DNA of 64,000 bases. Origin: an uncultured Bacteroidales bacterium (GTDB lineage: Bacteria; Bacteroidota; Bacteroidia; Bacteroidales; UBA932). This document shows positions 43,869 through 57,273 of this stretch, in pieces. Below the pieces are notes generated by a model that saw only the letters and a program-made list of their open reading frames with translations, ran no database searches and was not told the DNA's origin. Position 1 is the first letter of the stretch. Every line of letters begins with the position of its first letter. The translations under genes and the position numbers were made by a program. The DNA is taken from the NCBI GenBank assembly GCA_944325445.1, contig CALVAG010000008.1, forward strand, positions 1 to 64,000. Reading direction: 5' to 3'.

Positions 43869-45213
43869 TTATCGCTCTTTTAAATTTTTTAATCTGGTTT
43901 GTCAACATGAATGCGGCCACGATACTCGCCAAAGCATCGGAAACCGCCATACTTGTCCATATACCTGTCACTCCAAAGAAAAGAGGAAGAATGACAAGAC
44001 ATGGCGCAAGGAATATCAGCTGGCGCGACAATGAAAGGAATATGGATTTTCCGGCCATTCCCACGCTCTGGAAGAAGTTCGTAGTAACCATCTGGAATCC
44101 CACTATCGGGAAGAACATGAATATGATTCTCATGCCTTTTTCGGCAATGTCGATAAGTTCCCCCTCCGTAGTGAACATAACTATGAAAAGTTTGGGAAAG
44201 AGTTCCGCTATCAGAAAGCCGAATGTGGTGACTCCGGTAGCGAAAGCTATTGTAGTGACAAGGGTCTTGTGGACCCTGTCGAATTTTTTGGCTCCGTAGT
44301 TATACCCCACGATAGGCTGCATGCCCTGGTTGAGTCCCATGACTATCATTACGAATATGAATGCCACCCTGTTTATTATACCGTATGCGCCGATGGCCAG
44401 ATCGCCGCTGTATTTCTTAAGCCCGCTGTTTATGAGAATGACAATAAAGCAGGCCGCCACATTCATCAGAAACGGCGATGCCCCGATCGCCAGGATATCT
44501 TTTGAAATACGCGGGACAAGGTTATAGATACCTCTTTTAAAGTGCAATACTTCATTTTTATTGGAGAACCACTTCAACTGCATGCAAAGGGCGATGAATT
44601 GCGAGAGAACGGTAGCGATCGCCGCTCCGCTGATCCCCATATCGAATATGTAGATGAATACCGGGTCAAGCACGGTGTTCAGCACCACGGTGAATATGGT
44701 TGCATACATTGCCCTTTTCGGGAAGCCTGCGGCCCTTAAAACTGCATTCAGGCCGAAATACATGTGGGTAATCATATTGCCCCAAAGTATTATGACCATG
44801 TACTCTCTTGCATACGGCAAAGTCTGCTCGCTTCCGCCGAAAAAGATAAGTATGGGGTCAAGGAACAGAAGTACGGCAACCGTGTACAGCAACCCTATTA
44901 TAAGGTTCAGTGTAATTACGTTGCCGAACACCTTCTGGGCCATTCCATAGTTCTTCTCGCCCAGCAGCATCGAAATCAATGACGAAGCACCCACACCGAC
45001 AAGCGAGCCGAATGCCGCTCCGAGGTTCATCAGCGGAAAAGTTATCGCCAGCCCCGCTATGGCATACGCTCCCACTCCATGGCCTATAAAGATACTGTCC
45101 ACCATATTGTAGAGCGACGAAGCCGTCATAGCAATAATTGCCGGTATGGCATACTGCTTTAACAATTTGCCGATTTTTTCGGTACCCAATTCTGTAGGAA
45201 TACTTTGTGCCAT
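43858..45213 (-). CDS. MATE-family efflux transporter
   Basis: 451 residues, twelve transmembrane helices in two homologous halves. N-terminal GKLLKQYAIPAIIAMTASSLYNMVDSIFIGH and the second-half IINRVAFIFVMIVMGLNQGMQPIVGYNYGAKKF are characteristic (split here only for description). Exports cationic drugs or metabolites using sodium or protons. A TATTTTTG box lies 14 bp upstream. Confidence 0.93.
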   Translation of the reverse strand: MAQSIPTELGTEKIGKLLKQYAIPAIIAMTASSLYNMVDSIFIGHGVGAYAIAGLAITFPLMNLGAAFGSLVGVGASSLISMLLGEKNYGMAQKVFGNVITLNLIIGLLYTVAVLLFLDPILIFFGGSEQTLPYAREYMVIILWGNMITHMYFGLNAVLRAAGFPKRAMYATIFTVVLNTVLDPVFIYIFDMGISGAAIATVLSQFIALCMQLKWFSNKNEVLHFKRGIYNLVPRISKDILAIGASPFLMNVAACFIVILINSGLKKYSGDLAIGAYGIINRVAFIFVMIVMGLNQGMQPIVGYNYGAKKFDRVHKTLVTTIAFATGVTTFGFLIAELFPKLFIVMFTTEGELIDIAEKGMRIIFMFFPIVGFQMVTTNFFQSVGMAGKSIFLSLSRQLIFLAPCLVILPLFFGVTGIWTSMAVSDALASIVAAFMLTNQIKKFKRAINGE

Positions 45214-45227
45214 AAGGAAATTTTGCG

Positions 45228-45235
45228 CAAAAATA
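45228..45235 (-). promoter_or_regulatory. Putative -7 box for the MATE gene
   Basis: The minus strand reads TATTTTTG (TAnnTTTG) 14 bp before the ATG at 45213, in the 79-bp divergent region. No matching -33. Confidence 0.4.
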
Positions 45236-45292
45236 GGGGAAAAACTCTCTATTTTTTCTTATTTTGCAAAAAATATTTTCTCTGAAGCAGGT

Positions 45293-48271
45293 ATGGAACA
45301 GGCAAACAGCGGTCAGCTGACTCAAATAAAAAGACCGGATTACAACAATTTGATGGAAAAGAGGATAAGAAGCATCCTCATGATCTGCACCAATTACGAT
45401 AAATATTCCCTTGAGGAAGACGGGCAGATAGAGTTCCAGATATATCGCGAATATGTAGACCTGAATATAAGCAACCCTCCGAAGTTCACATGGGTTGATA
45501 CGACCGCAAATGCAGAGAAACTGCTCACAAAGGCGCATACCTTCGATTTGGTAATATGCATGTACAATACCGCAGACGAGGGAATCTTCAAACTGTCGCG
45601 CTCGCTTAAGGAGAACGGGATAAACGTACCTGTAATACTGCTGACCAATTTTTCCAAAGAGGTTTTCAAAAGGATAGACAAGGAGGATAAAAGCTGCGTA
45701 GACTACATTTTCAGCTGGAACGGGAATGCAGACCTGATATTGGCAATCATAAAGCTGATAGAGGACAACATGAATGCCGAAAAGGACATTTTCGGCTCAG
45801 GGGTACAGTGTATCCTGCTTGTCGAAGATTCGATAAGGTACTATTCGACCTATTTGCCGGCCATATACAAACTGGTGCTGCAACAAAGTGCGGAATTCCT
45901 TAAGGAGGCGCTTAACGAACAGCAGCAGAAATTCAGAAAAAGGGCCAGGCCGAAAATCCTGCTTGCCACGAATTACACGGACGCGGTAGGGATTTATGAA
46001 AAATATAAGGGGAACATGCTGGGGATAATCTCGGATATCGGGTTTGTCATGCACAAGAACGACCCGTCGGAGAACGAAAATCTGGAGGCGGGGCTGGAAC
46101 TTACCAGAATCATACGTCAGGACAATCCATATATGCCAATCCTTTTGCAGTCGAGCCAGGAAAGCATGAAAGAGAAGGCAAAAGAGCTCGGCTGCGGTTT
46201 TATCCTGAAATATTCCATGACATTGCTTATGGAATTGAGCGAATATATAAGCGAGGAGTTCGTATTCGGGGATTTCATCTTCAGAGACCTTCATACGGGC
46301 GAAATACTTGGAAGGGCGAAAGACCTTAAAAGCATGCAGGTACTCCTCAATGAGATACCTCAGGAGGTGTTCACCTACCATGCTTCGCGCAACAGATTTT
46401 CGAAATGGCTCTTCTCGCGCGGCCTTTTCTCGCTCGGAAGGGATTTCAGAAAACTCGAAATAGGGAACTTCGACTCTTTCCAGAAGATGCGCGAATATAT
46501 GATAAAGCGGTTCGATGACTACAGGATGCTCTCCGGACAGGGCGTTCTGGCCCGTTTCTCCGTCGAAAATTATAATAAATATATCTGGTTCGCCAAAATG
46601 GGCGACGGCTCGATAGGCGGAAAAGCGCGCGGGCTTGCATTCGTGAACAGTCTGTTGCAGAAATACAATATGCTTACCAAATACCCCGGCATAAAGGTTA
46701 TGATTCCGCGCAGCATAGTCGTGGCTACAGACTATTTCGACCAGTTTATAAAGGAAAACGGACTGCAATATGTCATAAATTCAGACATCAGCGACAGCGA
46801 GCTGCTCTCGGAGTTCGTAAGTTCCCGTCTCCCGGAAGAGTTGAACCGAAAATTGCGCACATACCTTAACACAATAACCAAACCGCTTGCGGTAAGGTCG
46901 TCTTCGAAATTGGAGGATTCGCATTTCCAGCCATTTGCGGGAATATATTCAACATATATGATTCCTGTCACGGAAAATAAGGATCAGATGCTGCGCCTGT
47001 TGGAAAAGGCCATAAAAAGCGTCTATGCATCTGTCTTTTTCGCAGCCAGCCGTTCATATATCCATACTACGGCCAATCTGCTCGGAGAGGAAAAGATGGC
47101 CGTTCTGATTCAGAATATCTGCGGCAGCGAAGATCGCGGCTACTTCTTCCCCACCCTCTCCGGAGTTGCCAGAAGCATCAACCACTACCCTATTTCAGGT
47201 GAAAAGCCTGAAGACGGAGTCGTGGATATGGCATTCGGGCTTGGAAAGCTTATTGTAGACGGCGGCAAAGGGTTGAGATTCTGCCCGAAATACCCGACAA
47301 AGATATTACAGCTCTCCACATCTCAATTGGCACTGAGGGATACGCAGGATATAATGTATGCGCTCAATCTCGAACCCGACAAATTCAAGACATCCATTGA
47401 TGACGGCATAAATCTGCAGCGTTTTACCATTCAGGAAGCATCCGGATTCAGAAACATGAGGTTTGCAGCCTCTTCCTGGGATATGTATAATGACAGAATC
47501 GTGCACAATACATTTGATGAAAGGAGCAGGAAAATCATAACCTTTGCCAACATATTGCAATTCGGCAAATATCCCGTTGCAGAGATAATATCCACCTTGT
47601 TGGAGATTTGCAGCAATGAACTCAATTGTCCTGTAGAAATAGAGTTTGCCGCAAACCTCGATACGCCGCCGCAATACGATGCAATATTCAATCTGCTGCA
47701 GGTAAGGCCTATAACCAACTTCGAAGATAAAAAGGAGAAAATAGATATAAATTCGCTCGATCTGGACAACGCGCTTATCCTTTCAGACAAGGCTCTCGGC
47801 CCGGGCAGTATCGAAGGGATAGAAGATATCATATATGTAAAAAGCGAAACGTTCGACAAATCCAGGACCGAAGATATCGCAAAAGAGATAAATGCACTGA
47901 ATGCAAAGTTGAAAGCCGAAAAGAGGACATATATGCTTATCGGCCCGGGGAGATGGGGTTCGAGCGACCCTTGGCTCGGAGTGCCGATTCTCTGGAACGA
48001 TATTTCCGAAGCAAGGGTCATCGTTGAAACCGCATTGAAAGATTTCCAGATCGAGCCGAGCCAAGGAACGCATTTCTTCCAGAATATAACATCTTTAGGC
48101 GTAGGATATATAACTGTAAATGAATTCAGTGGAGACGGCTACTTCAAGGAAGGGATATTGAATGGAAAAGAGGCTATATACGAAAGCGGATTCGTCAGAC
48201 ATGTAAGGCTGGATAAGGAGGCGCTCGTATATATCGACGGGAACGACAGAAAGGGCGTGGTAATCATTTAA
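45293..48271 (+). CDS. Receiver-like / PEP-synthase ATP-grasp fusion protein
   Basis: 992 residues from ATG 45293; the longer frame overlaps the MATE gene. Residues 1-390 hold two response-regulator-like folds (ILMICTNYDKYS with VILLTNFSKEV; CILLVEDSIRYYS with PILLQSSQESMKEKA). Residues 480-850 resemble the PEP/pyruvate-binding ATP-grasp domain of PEP synthase and PPDK: GSIGGKARGLAFVN, LAVRSSSKLEDSHFQPFAGIYST, GVARSINHYP, VDMAFGLGKLIVDGG and QVRPI. The swivelling phosphohistidine domain and the PEP-binding barrel are missing; instead a C-terminal part has MLIGPGRWGSSDPWLGVP. So it is probably not a PEP synthase but a phospho-transfer or regulatory protein. Activity unknown. Confidence 0.82.
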   Translation: MEQANSGQLTQIKRPDYNNLMEKRIRSILMICTNYDKYSLEEDGQIEFQIYREYVDLNISNPPKFTWVDTTANAEKLLTKAHTFDLVICMYNTADEGIFKLSRSLKENGINVPVILLTNFSKEVFKRIDKEDKSCVDYIFSWNGNADLILAIIKLIEDNMNAEKDIFGSGVQCILLVEDSIRYYSTYLPAIYKLVLQQSAEFLKEALNEQQQKFRKRARPKILLATNYTDAVGIYEKYKGNMLGIISDIGFVMHKNDPSENENLEAGLELTRIIRQDNPYMPILLQSSQESMKEKAKELGCGFILKYSMTLLMELSEYISEEFVFGDFIFRDLHTGEILGRAKDLKSMQVLLNEIPQEVFTYHASRNRFSKWLFSRGLFSLGRDFRKLEIGNFDSFQKMREYMIKRFDDYRMLSGQGVLARFSVENYNKYIWFAKMGDGSIGGKARGLAFVNSLLQKYNMLTKYPGIKVMIPRSIVVATDYFDQFIKENGLQYVINSDISDSELLSEFVSSRLPEELNRKLRTYLNTITKPLAVRSSSKLEDSHFQPFAGIYSTYMIPVTENKDQMLRLLEKAIKSVYASVFFAASRSYIHTTANLLGEEKMAVLIQNICGSEDRGYFFPTLSGVARSINHYPISGEKPEDGVVDMAFGLGKLIVDGGKGLRFCPKYPTKILQLSTSQLALRDTQDIMYALNLEPDKFKTSIDDGINLQRFTIQEASGFRNMRFAASSWDMYNDRIVHNTFDERSRKIITFANILQFGKYPVAEIISTLLEICSNELNCPVEIEFAANLDTPPQYDAIFNLLQVRPITNFEDKKEKIDINSLDLDNALILSDKALGPGSIEGIEDIIYVKSETFDKSRTEDIAKEINALNAKLKAEKRTYMLIGPGRWGSSDPWLGVPILWNDISEARVIVETALKDFQIEPSQGTHFFQNITSLGVGYITVNEFSGDGYFKEGILNGKEAIYESGFVRHVRLDKEALVYIDGNDRKGVVII

Positions 48272-48279
48272 GCCGCGCC

Positions 48280-50004
48280 CTAATCTATATTCGCCTTCAC
48301 TACCGCAATGCCGTAACGGTCGAGCCGTATCTCGATACATGAATCGTAATTCAAAACGGCGTCATGCGACTCTCCGTCGAGAAGGCTTTTCAAAATCACG
48401 CGCCGCTCCTTTATATTCCAGCACTCGAACAGATACTTCGGCAAAAAGATCTTCATCCGTCCGGAAGATTGCGAGAAATCCGTTGCAACCAATATCAGGG
48501 ATTCACTCCCTATTCCGGAAACTTTCATGCTTCTTCTTGCAAAAACATAGTGACAGTGCGGATTGAACTCCGGATTTGCGCCATTGTTCACATTGGCATA
48601 TTCCAGATCGAACGTATAGCCATATTTTATGGCATCCTCCGAAAGCGCGATATTCATAAGCCGGGAATATACCGTATAAAGTTCTCTTCTCCTTGCATCC
48701 AGCTTGTCGAAACCGCATACTCCGGAAAGATATTTGAAATAATCCGTCACGGATGGTGCGCTGCAATAATCGAAAATCGAGGTTCTGCCGTCTATACCGC
48801 TATACCCCTCGCATTCCATTCCCCTCTCTCCCACCTCCTGTCCGAAGTATAACATGAACGGAGCCCTGTTCAAAAGCAGCGATACCGCCAATTCAGGTAT
48901 CGCCTTGAAGGGATCCGAGAGGTTGAAATCCGAGGCAATGCGCTGCTCGTCGTGATTTTCAAGAAAATTAAGCATCCTCTCCTGGAACTTGTCTACGTTT
49001 TGCCAGCAATTTGTTATTTCACCGGCATCCCGCTCGCCTCTGCTTATGGCCTTAAGCGTATCGTAAAGGCCGACCTTGTCATAAAGATAATCGAACCCGC
49101 CGTCATCGAGATACATTTTATAAAGATGAGGGTCATAAGTCTCGGCTATGAAAATGGCATCTTTCCTGACCTTTTTTACCTCGCCTATAGCATATTTCCA
49201 AAACTCCACAGGAACCATTTCCGCCATATCGCACCTGAACCCGTCCGCCCCCTTATCTATCCAATAAAGCAGCACATCGAGCATCATTTTCCATGTTTTG
49301 GGCCGCGGCGTAAAATGTTTTTCACCCCCGTGCATATAATCCACGCCGTAATTCAGCTTGACTGTTTCATACCAGTCGTCTTTACCTGGAGATGCCGTAA
49401 AACAATCATTGCCCGTAACTTTTGCCGGATATTCCGTATAACTTCCTCCCAGCCCGGCATCATCGGTTATATTGGAGGCATTGAAAGATTCCCCGGGGAG
49501 GTAATAAAAATTATTGTCGGGTAAAAACGCTTTCGAGCAATCATCTTCACGGCCGAAATCCGCCTCTGGGTTCACATCTGACCTATACACTCTGGAGAGA
49601 TGGTTCGGAACAAAATCCAATATGACCTTCAGGCCCGCATTATGGGTACGCTCAACCATCGAGAGAAACTCCTGCATTCTCTCTGCAGGATTATCTGCAA
49701 GATACGGATTTACATCATAATAATCCTTGATTGCATAGGGAGAACCGGCTTCTCCCTTTACAACCAGACGGTTATCTCCTTCCAGACCTATTTCCGGAAA
49801 AGCGCTTGCCGTAGCATGTTCGATTACTCCGGTATACCATATATGGGTTACCGAAAGAGTTCTCAACGAGGCAAGAAGCTCGTCCGTAATATCCGAGAAT
49901 TTACCGGAACCGTTTAATTGAAGAGAGCCTCCGCTCACACACCTGTCGTTAGTGTTGGCAAAGACTCTCAACAATATTTGATAAATGATAAACTTGCCCT
50001 TCAT
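48280..50004 (-). CDS. GH13 alpha-amylase-family glycosidase
   Basis: 574 residues with no signal peptide, so cytoplasmic. (beta/alpha)8 barrel with the four GH13 regions: VILDFVPNH, DGFRCDMAEM (nucleophile Asp), AIFIAETYD (acid/base Glu) and FLENHDEQR (transition-state Asp). A C-terminal beta domain ends the protein. Probably acts on maltodextrin or glycogen-derived oligosaccharides. It follows the phosphofructokinase gene by 13 bp, linking glucan breakdown to glycolysis. Confidence 0.92.
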   Translation of the reverse strand: MKGKFIIYQILLRVFANTNDRCVSGGSLQLNGSGKFSDITDELLASLRTLSVTHIWYTGVIEHATASAFPEIGLEGDNRLVVKGEAGSPYAIKDYYDVNPYLADNPAERMQEFLSMVERTHNAGLKVILDFVPNHLSRVYRSDVNPEADFGREDDCSKAFLPDNNFYYLPGESFNASNITDDAGLGGSYTEYPAKVTGNDCFTASPGKDDWYETVKLNYGVDYMHGGEKHFTPRPKTWKMMLDVLLYWIDKGADGFRCDMAEMVPVEFWKYAIGEVKKVRKDAIFIAETYDPHLYKMYLDDGGFDYLYDKVGLYDTLKAISRGERDAGEITNCWQNVDKFQERMLNFLENHDEQRIASDFNLSDPFKAIPELAVSLLLNRAPFMLYFGQEVGERGMECEGYSGIDGRTSIFDYCSAPSVTDYFKYLSGVCGFDKLDARRRELYTVYSRLMNIALSEDAIKYGYTFDLEYANVNNGANPEFNPHCHYVFARRSMKVSGIGSESLILVATDFSQSSGRMKIFLPKYLFECWNIKERRVILKSLLDGESHDAVLNYDSCIEIRLDRYGIAVVKANID

Positions 50005-50017
50005 AAGGCATTACGGT

Positions 50018-53365
<3,348 letters not shown>

Positions 53366-53381
53366 TCAAACAATAACGACC

Positions 53382-54578
53382 ATGAGAGAAATCAAAATCA
53401 ACGAAACCACTTGGTATGTGGGCGCAAATGACAGGAAAACGCCTCTTTTCGAAAACAATTGGCCGCTGCCTTATGGAGTCTCGTACAATTCATACCTTAT
53501 AAATGATTCCAAGACGGCCCTTATAGACGGCATAGAATTCGGTTCCGACCCCGACTACCTGCAGAAGATCAAAAAAATCCTGAACGGAAAAAAACTGGAT
53601 TATCTTGTAATAAACCACATGGAGCCCGACCATTCAGGCATGATATCTTCAATCGCAGCGGAATATCCTGGAATAAAAATAGTAGGCAATAATCAGACCG
53701 CCAGAATATTAAAGCTTTACTACAATTATAACGAGACCGATTTTCATCCGGTTGCCGATGCGGACGAACTTTCGCTCGGAAATACGACGCTTAAATTCTA
53801 TATGGTGCCATGGGTTCACTGGCCTGAGACCATGGTCACTTACAACGTTACCGACAAAATTCTCTTTTCATGCGACGCATTCGGAGGATTCGGCACGCTC
53901 GACGGTTCCATATACGACACGGAAAACAATCTTCATGAACACTATATTTCCGAAATGCGCAGATATTACTCCAATATCGTTGCCAAATATAGTGGAATGG
54001 TACAGAAGGCATTGGCCAAACTATCAGGAGTAGAGATAAAAATGATATGTCCCTCTCACGGATTGATTTGGAAAAATCCTGCAGACGTTGTCGGATTATA
54101 CGACAGATGGAGCAGGCATGAGGCCGAAAATGAAATTACAATAGCCTATGCGTCGATGTATGGCAATACGGAACACATTGCAGACCATATAGGTTCTCTC
54201 CTCGGGGAAAAGGGTTACAGGGTACACACATACGATGTCTCCAAAACGCATGTCTCATATATTTTAAGCATGATATGGAAATGCAAGGCCGTATTGCTCG
54301 GGACATGTGCATATAACGGTTTCATGCACCCCATGATGGAACATTTATGCAATGAAATCAGGATTGCACAGCCTAAAGAGAAGATTTTCGGCATTTTCGG
54401 TTCTTCAAGCTGGAACGGTGCAGGAGTAAAAAACCTTATAAAGTTTATGGAAGAGAACAACCTTCAGGCATTGCCTGCGGCAGCCGAATTGAGCGGAAGC
54501 TTCGCTCCTGAAAAAATCGGGGAATCCGCCGTAAAACTGGTCGAAGAAGTTGATAAAGCGATAAAGTCATGGAAATAA
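53382..54578 (+). CDS. fprA: FprA-type flavodiiron protein
   Basis: 398 residues. The N-terminal metallo-beta-lactamase-like domain carries the diiron ligands HMEPDHSG (HxExDH), a later His in MVPWVHWPETMV, an Asp in FSCDAFGGFG, and a His in CPSHGLIW. The C-terminal flavodoxin domain starts with IAYASMYGNTEHIAD. Reduces oxygen or NO to protect anaerobes. 16 bp after ligA; the next gene overlaps it by 10 bp. Confidence 0.95.
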   Translation: MREIKINETTWYVGANDRKTPLFENNWPLPYGVSYNSYLINDSKTALIDGIEFGSDPDYLQKIKKILNGKKLDYLVINHMEPDHSGMISSIAAEYPGIKIVGNNQTARILKLYYNYNETDFHPVADADELSLGNTTLKFYMVPWVHWPETMVTYNVTDKILFSCDAFGGFGTLDGSIYDTENNLHEHYISEMRRYYSNIVAKYSGMVQKALAKLSGVEIKMICPSHGLIWKNPADVVGLYDRWSRHEAENEITIAYASMYGNTEHIADHIGSLLGEKGYRVHTYDVSKTHVSYILSMIWKCKAVLLGTCAYNGFMHPMMEHLCNEIRIAQPKEKIFGIFGSSSWNGAGVKNLIKFMEENNLQALPAAAELSGSFAPEKIGESAVKLVEEVDKAIKSWK

Positions 54579-54943
54579 GGGAAGGAGCTACATTTAGCGT
54601 AAGACACACTGTAACTGAAAAAGATACCGCATCGGCACACCGCTCCGGAGGGCTTGAAGTCTATGCCACTCCCGCCATGGTGGCACTAATGGAAGAGTCG
54701 GCATACATGCTGCTGAAAAAATGCGGTGCGGAGAGCGTCGGGACTGAATTGAAGATCAGACATACAAGGGCATGCCTGTGCGGCACCGAAGTCGAAGCCT
54801 GTGCAAAGGTCATTGCCACAGATGGGAAAAAGGTAATTTTTGAAGTATCGGCCACAGATAAGAATGGCATTATAGGCGAGGGAGAACATACAAGATATGT
54901 TATAGACCCGGAAAAATTTATGTCCAAGTTAAACGGCAATTGA
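54569..54943 (+). CDS. Thioesterase-like hot-dog protein (FlK-like)
   Basis: 124 residues, hot-dog fold. TVTEKDTASAHRSGGLEVYATPAMVALMEESAYMLL resembles the fluoroacetyl-CoA thioesterase-like family, with the central helix after ATPAMVALME. Probably hydrolyses a small acyl-CoA, but the substrate is unknown. It overlaps fprA by 10 bp. Confidence 0.82.
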   Translation: MEIREGATFSVRHTVTEKDTASAHRSGGLEVYATPAMVALMEESAYMLLKKCGAESVGTELKIRHTRACLCGTEVEACAKVIATDGKKVIFEVSATDKNGIIGEGEHTRYVIDPEKFMSKLNGN

Positions 54944-54944
54944 T

Positions 54945-55850
54945 TTGAAAGATCTGGTTGAAGAGATAAAGTCGCTCTACCGATGGATTGTAAAATTCAT
55001 CACAGAGGATATATGGCACATAAATATCGACGATTTCGGAAGGGCCAAGAGGAAATTTTTGAAATACCTCAAAGTCGCCATCATGACGGTCAAGGAGTCC
55101 GGAAACAACAAACTGGGACTCTATTCGGTATCGTTGAGTTTTTTTGTAGCCATGTCGGTGGTGCCTTTTGCCGCTGTAGCGTTTGCCATAACCGGCGGAC
55201 TTGGCTTCGAAGAGAAGCTGAAATCTCTTTTGCTGGACAACTTTTCAGACAATCAGGATGTCATAAACTGGGTAATCAGATTTGCAGATAATATCATAGA
55301 TAGCGGGCAGAAAGACATATTCGGAGTAATCAGCTTTATCTTCTTTACCTGGATTATCATATGGCTCATCTTGAACATAGAGAAGAGTTTCAATGTAATA
55401 TGGAATGTGGAGCGCCGTCGCTCGCTCGCCAAAAGGTTTCTCTACTATTTCGGCATTTTGATTACGGCGCCGCTTATCATAACGATGCTTCTCTCCCTAT
55501 TTTCGATATTCAGCAAGAATACCGAAACATTGGGTTATCTATCGCAATGGGGGTTGCTGTTTGTCATTATGCTGATTTTCCTCACCATAATGTACAAATA
55601 TATCCCGAATGTAAAGGTTCATTTCAGTGCGGCGTTCAACGCTGCCGTAATAGCCTCGATAGCATTTATAATAATGCAATATCTGTACACGGAGACACAG
55701 ATGCTGGTATCGCGGGTGGATGCCGTATATGGAGCGTTCGCTGCGATACCTCTGTTTTTAATATGGATGAATATCAGCTGGATGATTATTTTGGTAGGAG
55801 CCGAAATATCCCACTCGTTTCAATATGTATCTAAATATAAAATAAAATGA
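54945..55850 (+). CDS. YihY/BrkB-family membrane protein
   Basis: 301 residues from TTG 54945, one base after the previous stop; no ATG gives a full-length family member. Six transmembrane helices: LGLYSVSLSFFVAMSVVPFAAVAFAI, FIFFTWIIIWLILNIEKSFNVIWNVERRRS (family signature) and the paired C-terminal helices (IPLFLIWMNISWMIILVGAEISHS), quoted in short parts. Known as YihY or BrkB; function unsettled. It overlaps hydG by four bases. Confidence 0.87.
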   Translation: MKDLVEEIKSLYRWIVKFITEDIWHINIDDFGRAKRKFLKYLKVAIMTVKESGNNKLGLYSVSLSFFVAMSVVPFAAVAFAITGGLGFEEKLKSLLLDNFSDNQDVINWVIRFADNIIDSGQKDIFGVISFIFFTWIIIWLILNIEKSFNVIWNVERRRSLAKRFLYYFGILITAPLIITMLLSLFSIFSKNTETLGYLSQWGLLFVIMLIFLTIMYKYIPNVKVHFSAAFNAAVIASIAFIIMQYLYTETQMLVSRVDAVYGAFAAIPLFLIWMNISWMIILVGAEISHSFQYVSKYKIK

Positions 55851-57271
55851 AATATAATTATATCGACAGTTCAAATGAAAACGGTATAAACTTTATAGAT
55901 GAACCGCTTATAAATTCTCTAATAAATGAAAATATAGAGGAGGATCCTATCCTTTGCAGAGAGATCTTTGCAAAAAGCAGGCAAAAACAGCCTTTGAACC
56001 TGCAGGATACGGCAGCACTTATATCTATAAAATCTCCAGAGCTTCTTAATGAGCTGTTTGAAACGGCCAGAGAGCTGAAAAGAGATATTTATGGAAAACG
56101 GATTGTCCTTTTTGCGCCTCTGTATGTAGGCAACTATTGCGTAAACGACTGTACATATTGCGGCTTCAGAAGAAGCGCAAGGGGCACAATCAGGAAAACG
56201 CTCACAAAAGAGGAGCTTGTGGAGGAAATTTACCATTTGGAAGATCTCGGCCACAAAAGGCTCATACTCGTGTTCGGCGAATCTCCGAAATATACTCCTG
56301 AATTCATAGCGGAATGCGTAAGGATCTGCTATTCCACAAAAAAGGGAAACGGCGAAATACGCAGGGTGAATATAAATGCGGCGCCTCTCGATATAGAGGG
56401 ATACAAAACCGTCAAGGCCGCCGGGATAGGTACCTTCCAGGTATTTCAGGAGACATACCATAGAGCGACATACGCCAAATACCATCCTGCAAATGATATA
56501 AAAGGCAATTACATGTGGCGGCTGAATGCAATGGACAGGGCATTCAAGGGAGGCATAGACGATATGGGAATAGGCGTCCTCTTCGGGCTTTACGACTGGA
56601 GATTCGATTTGCTCTCGCTTGTCGCACACTCGCTTCACCTTCAGAACAGATATGGAGTGGGGCCTCACACTATCAGTTTTCCCAGAATCCAGCCGGCACA
56701 GGATATGACACTTCCCCTTCCATACAGGGTTTCAGACGAAAACTTTAAGAAGCTCGTAGCAATACTCAGACTTGCAGTCCCTTATACCGGGCTGATAATG
56801 ACAGCGCGCGAAAGCAAGGAGATCCGCGACGAGGTCATGGAGTTCGGAGTATCGCAAATCGATGCAGGCACTCGGCTGGAAATCGGAGGCTACCAGAAAG
56901 AGGGTAAAGAACAGGAACTGAACAAGGAGCAGTTCAAGGTAGGCGATACAAGAGATCTGGATGACGTTATCCGCTGGCTTCTGGAAAGGGAGTTTATTCC
57001 GAGTTTCTGCACATCGTGCTACAGGGTCGGCAGAACGGGCGAGCATTTCATGGAGTATGCAATTCCAGGATTCATAAAAAAATTCTGCACGCCGAATGCG
57101 ATGCTCACATTGGCGGAATATCTCGAAGATTATGCAAGCGATGCGACAAAGGCCGCCGGATACGCCCTTATAGAAAAAAATCTGGAAACCATCACCGATA
57201 TTGAACAGAAACAAAAGATTGTAGCTAAATTAGAGGCCATTAAAACAGGCAAAAGGGATTTATTATTTTAG
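55847..57271 (+). CDS. hydG: [FeFe]-hydrogenase maturase HydG
   Basis: 474 residues. Radical SAM cluster CVNDCTYC (Cys98, 102, 105). The C-terminal CTSC and a Cys 22 residues later form the CX2CX22C auxiliary-cluster motif that sets HydG apart from ThiH. Cleaves tyrosine to give CO and cyanide for the H-cluster. It implies that [FeFe] hydrogenase, HydE and HydF are elsewhere in the genome. Its ATG overlaps the yihY-like stop. Confidence 0.95.
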   Translation: MKYNYIDSSNENGINFIDEPLINSLINENIEEDPILCREIFAKSRQKQPLNLQDTAALISIKSPELLNELFETARELKRDIYGKRIVLFAPLYVGNYCVNDCTYCGFRRSARGTIRKTLTKEELVEEIYHLEDLGHKRLILVFGESPKYTPEFIAECVRICYSTKKGNGEIRRVNINAAPLDIEGYKTVKAAGIGTFQVFQETYHRATYAKYHPANDIKGNYMWRLNAMDRAFKGGIDDMGIGVLFGLYDWRFDLLSLVAHSLHLQNRYGVGPHTISFPRIQPAQDMTLPLPYRVSDENFKKLVAILRLAVPYTGLIMTARESKEIRDEVMEFGVSQIDAGTRLEIGGYQKEGKEQELNKEQFKVGDTRDLDDVIRWLLEREFIPSFCTSCYRVGRTGEHFMEYAIPGFIKKFCTPNAMLTLAEYLEDYASDATKAAGYALIEKNLETITDIEQKQKIVAKLEAIKTGKRDLLF

Positions 57272-57273
57272 GT

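Noticed and set aside
45293..48271. Genuine phosphoenolpyruvate synthase
   Set aside because: The phosphohistidine and PEP-binding barrel domains were not found.
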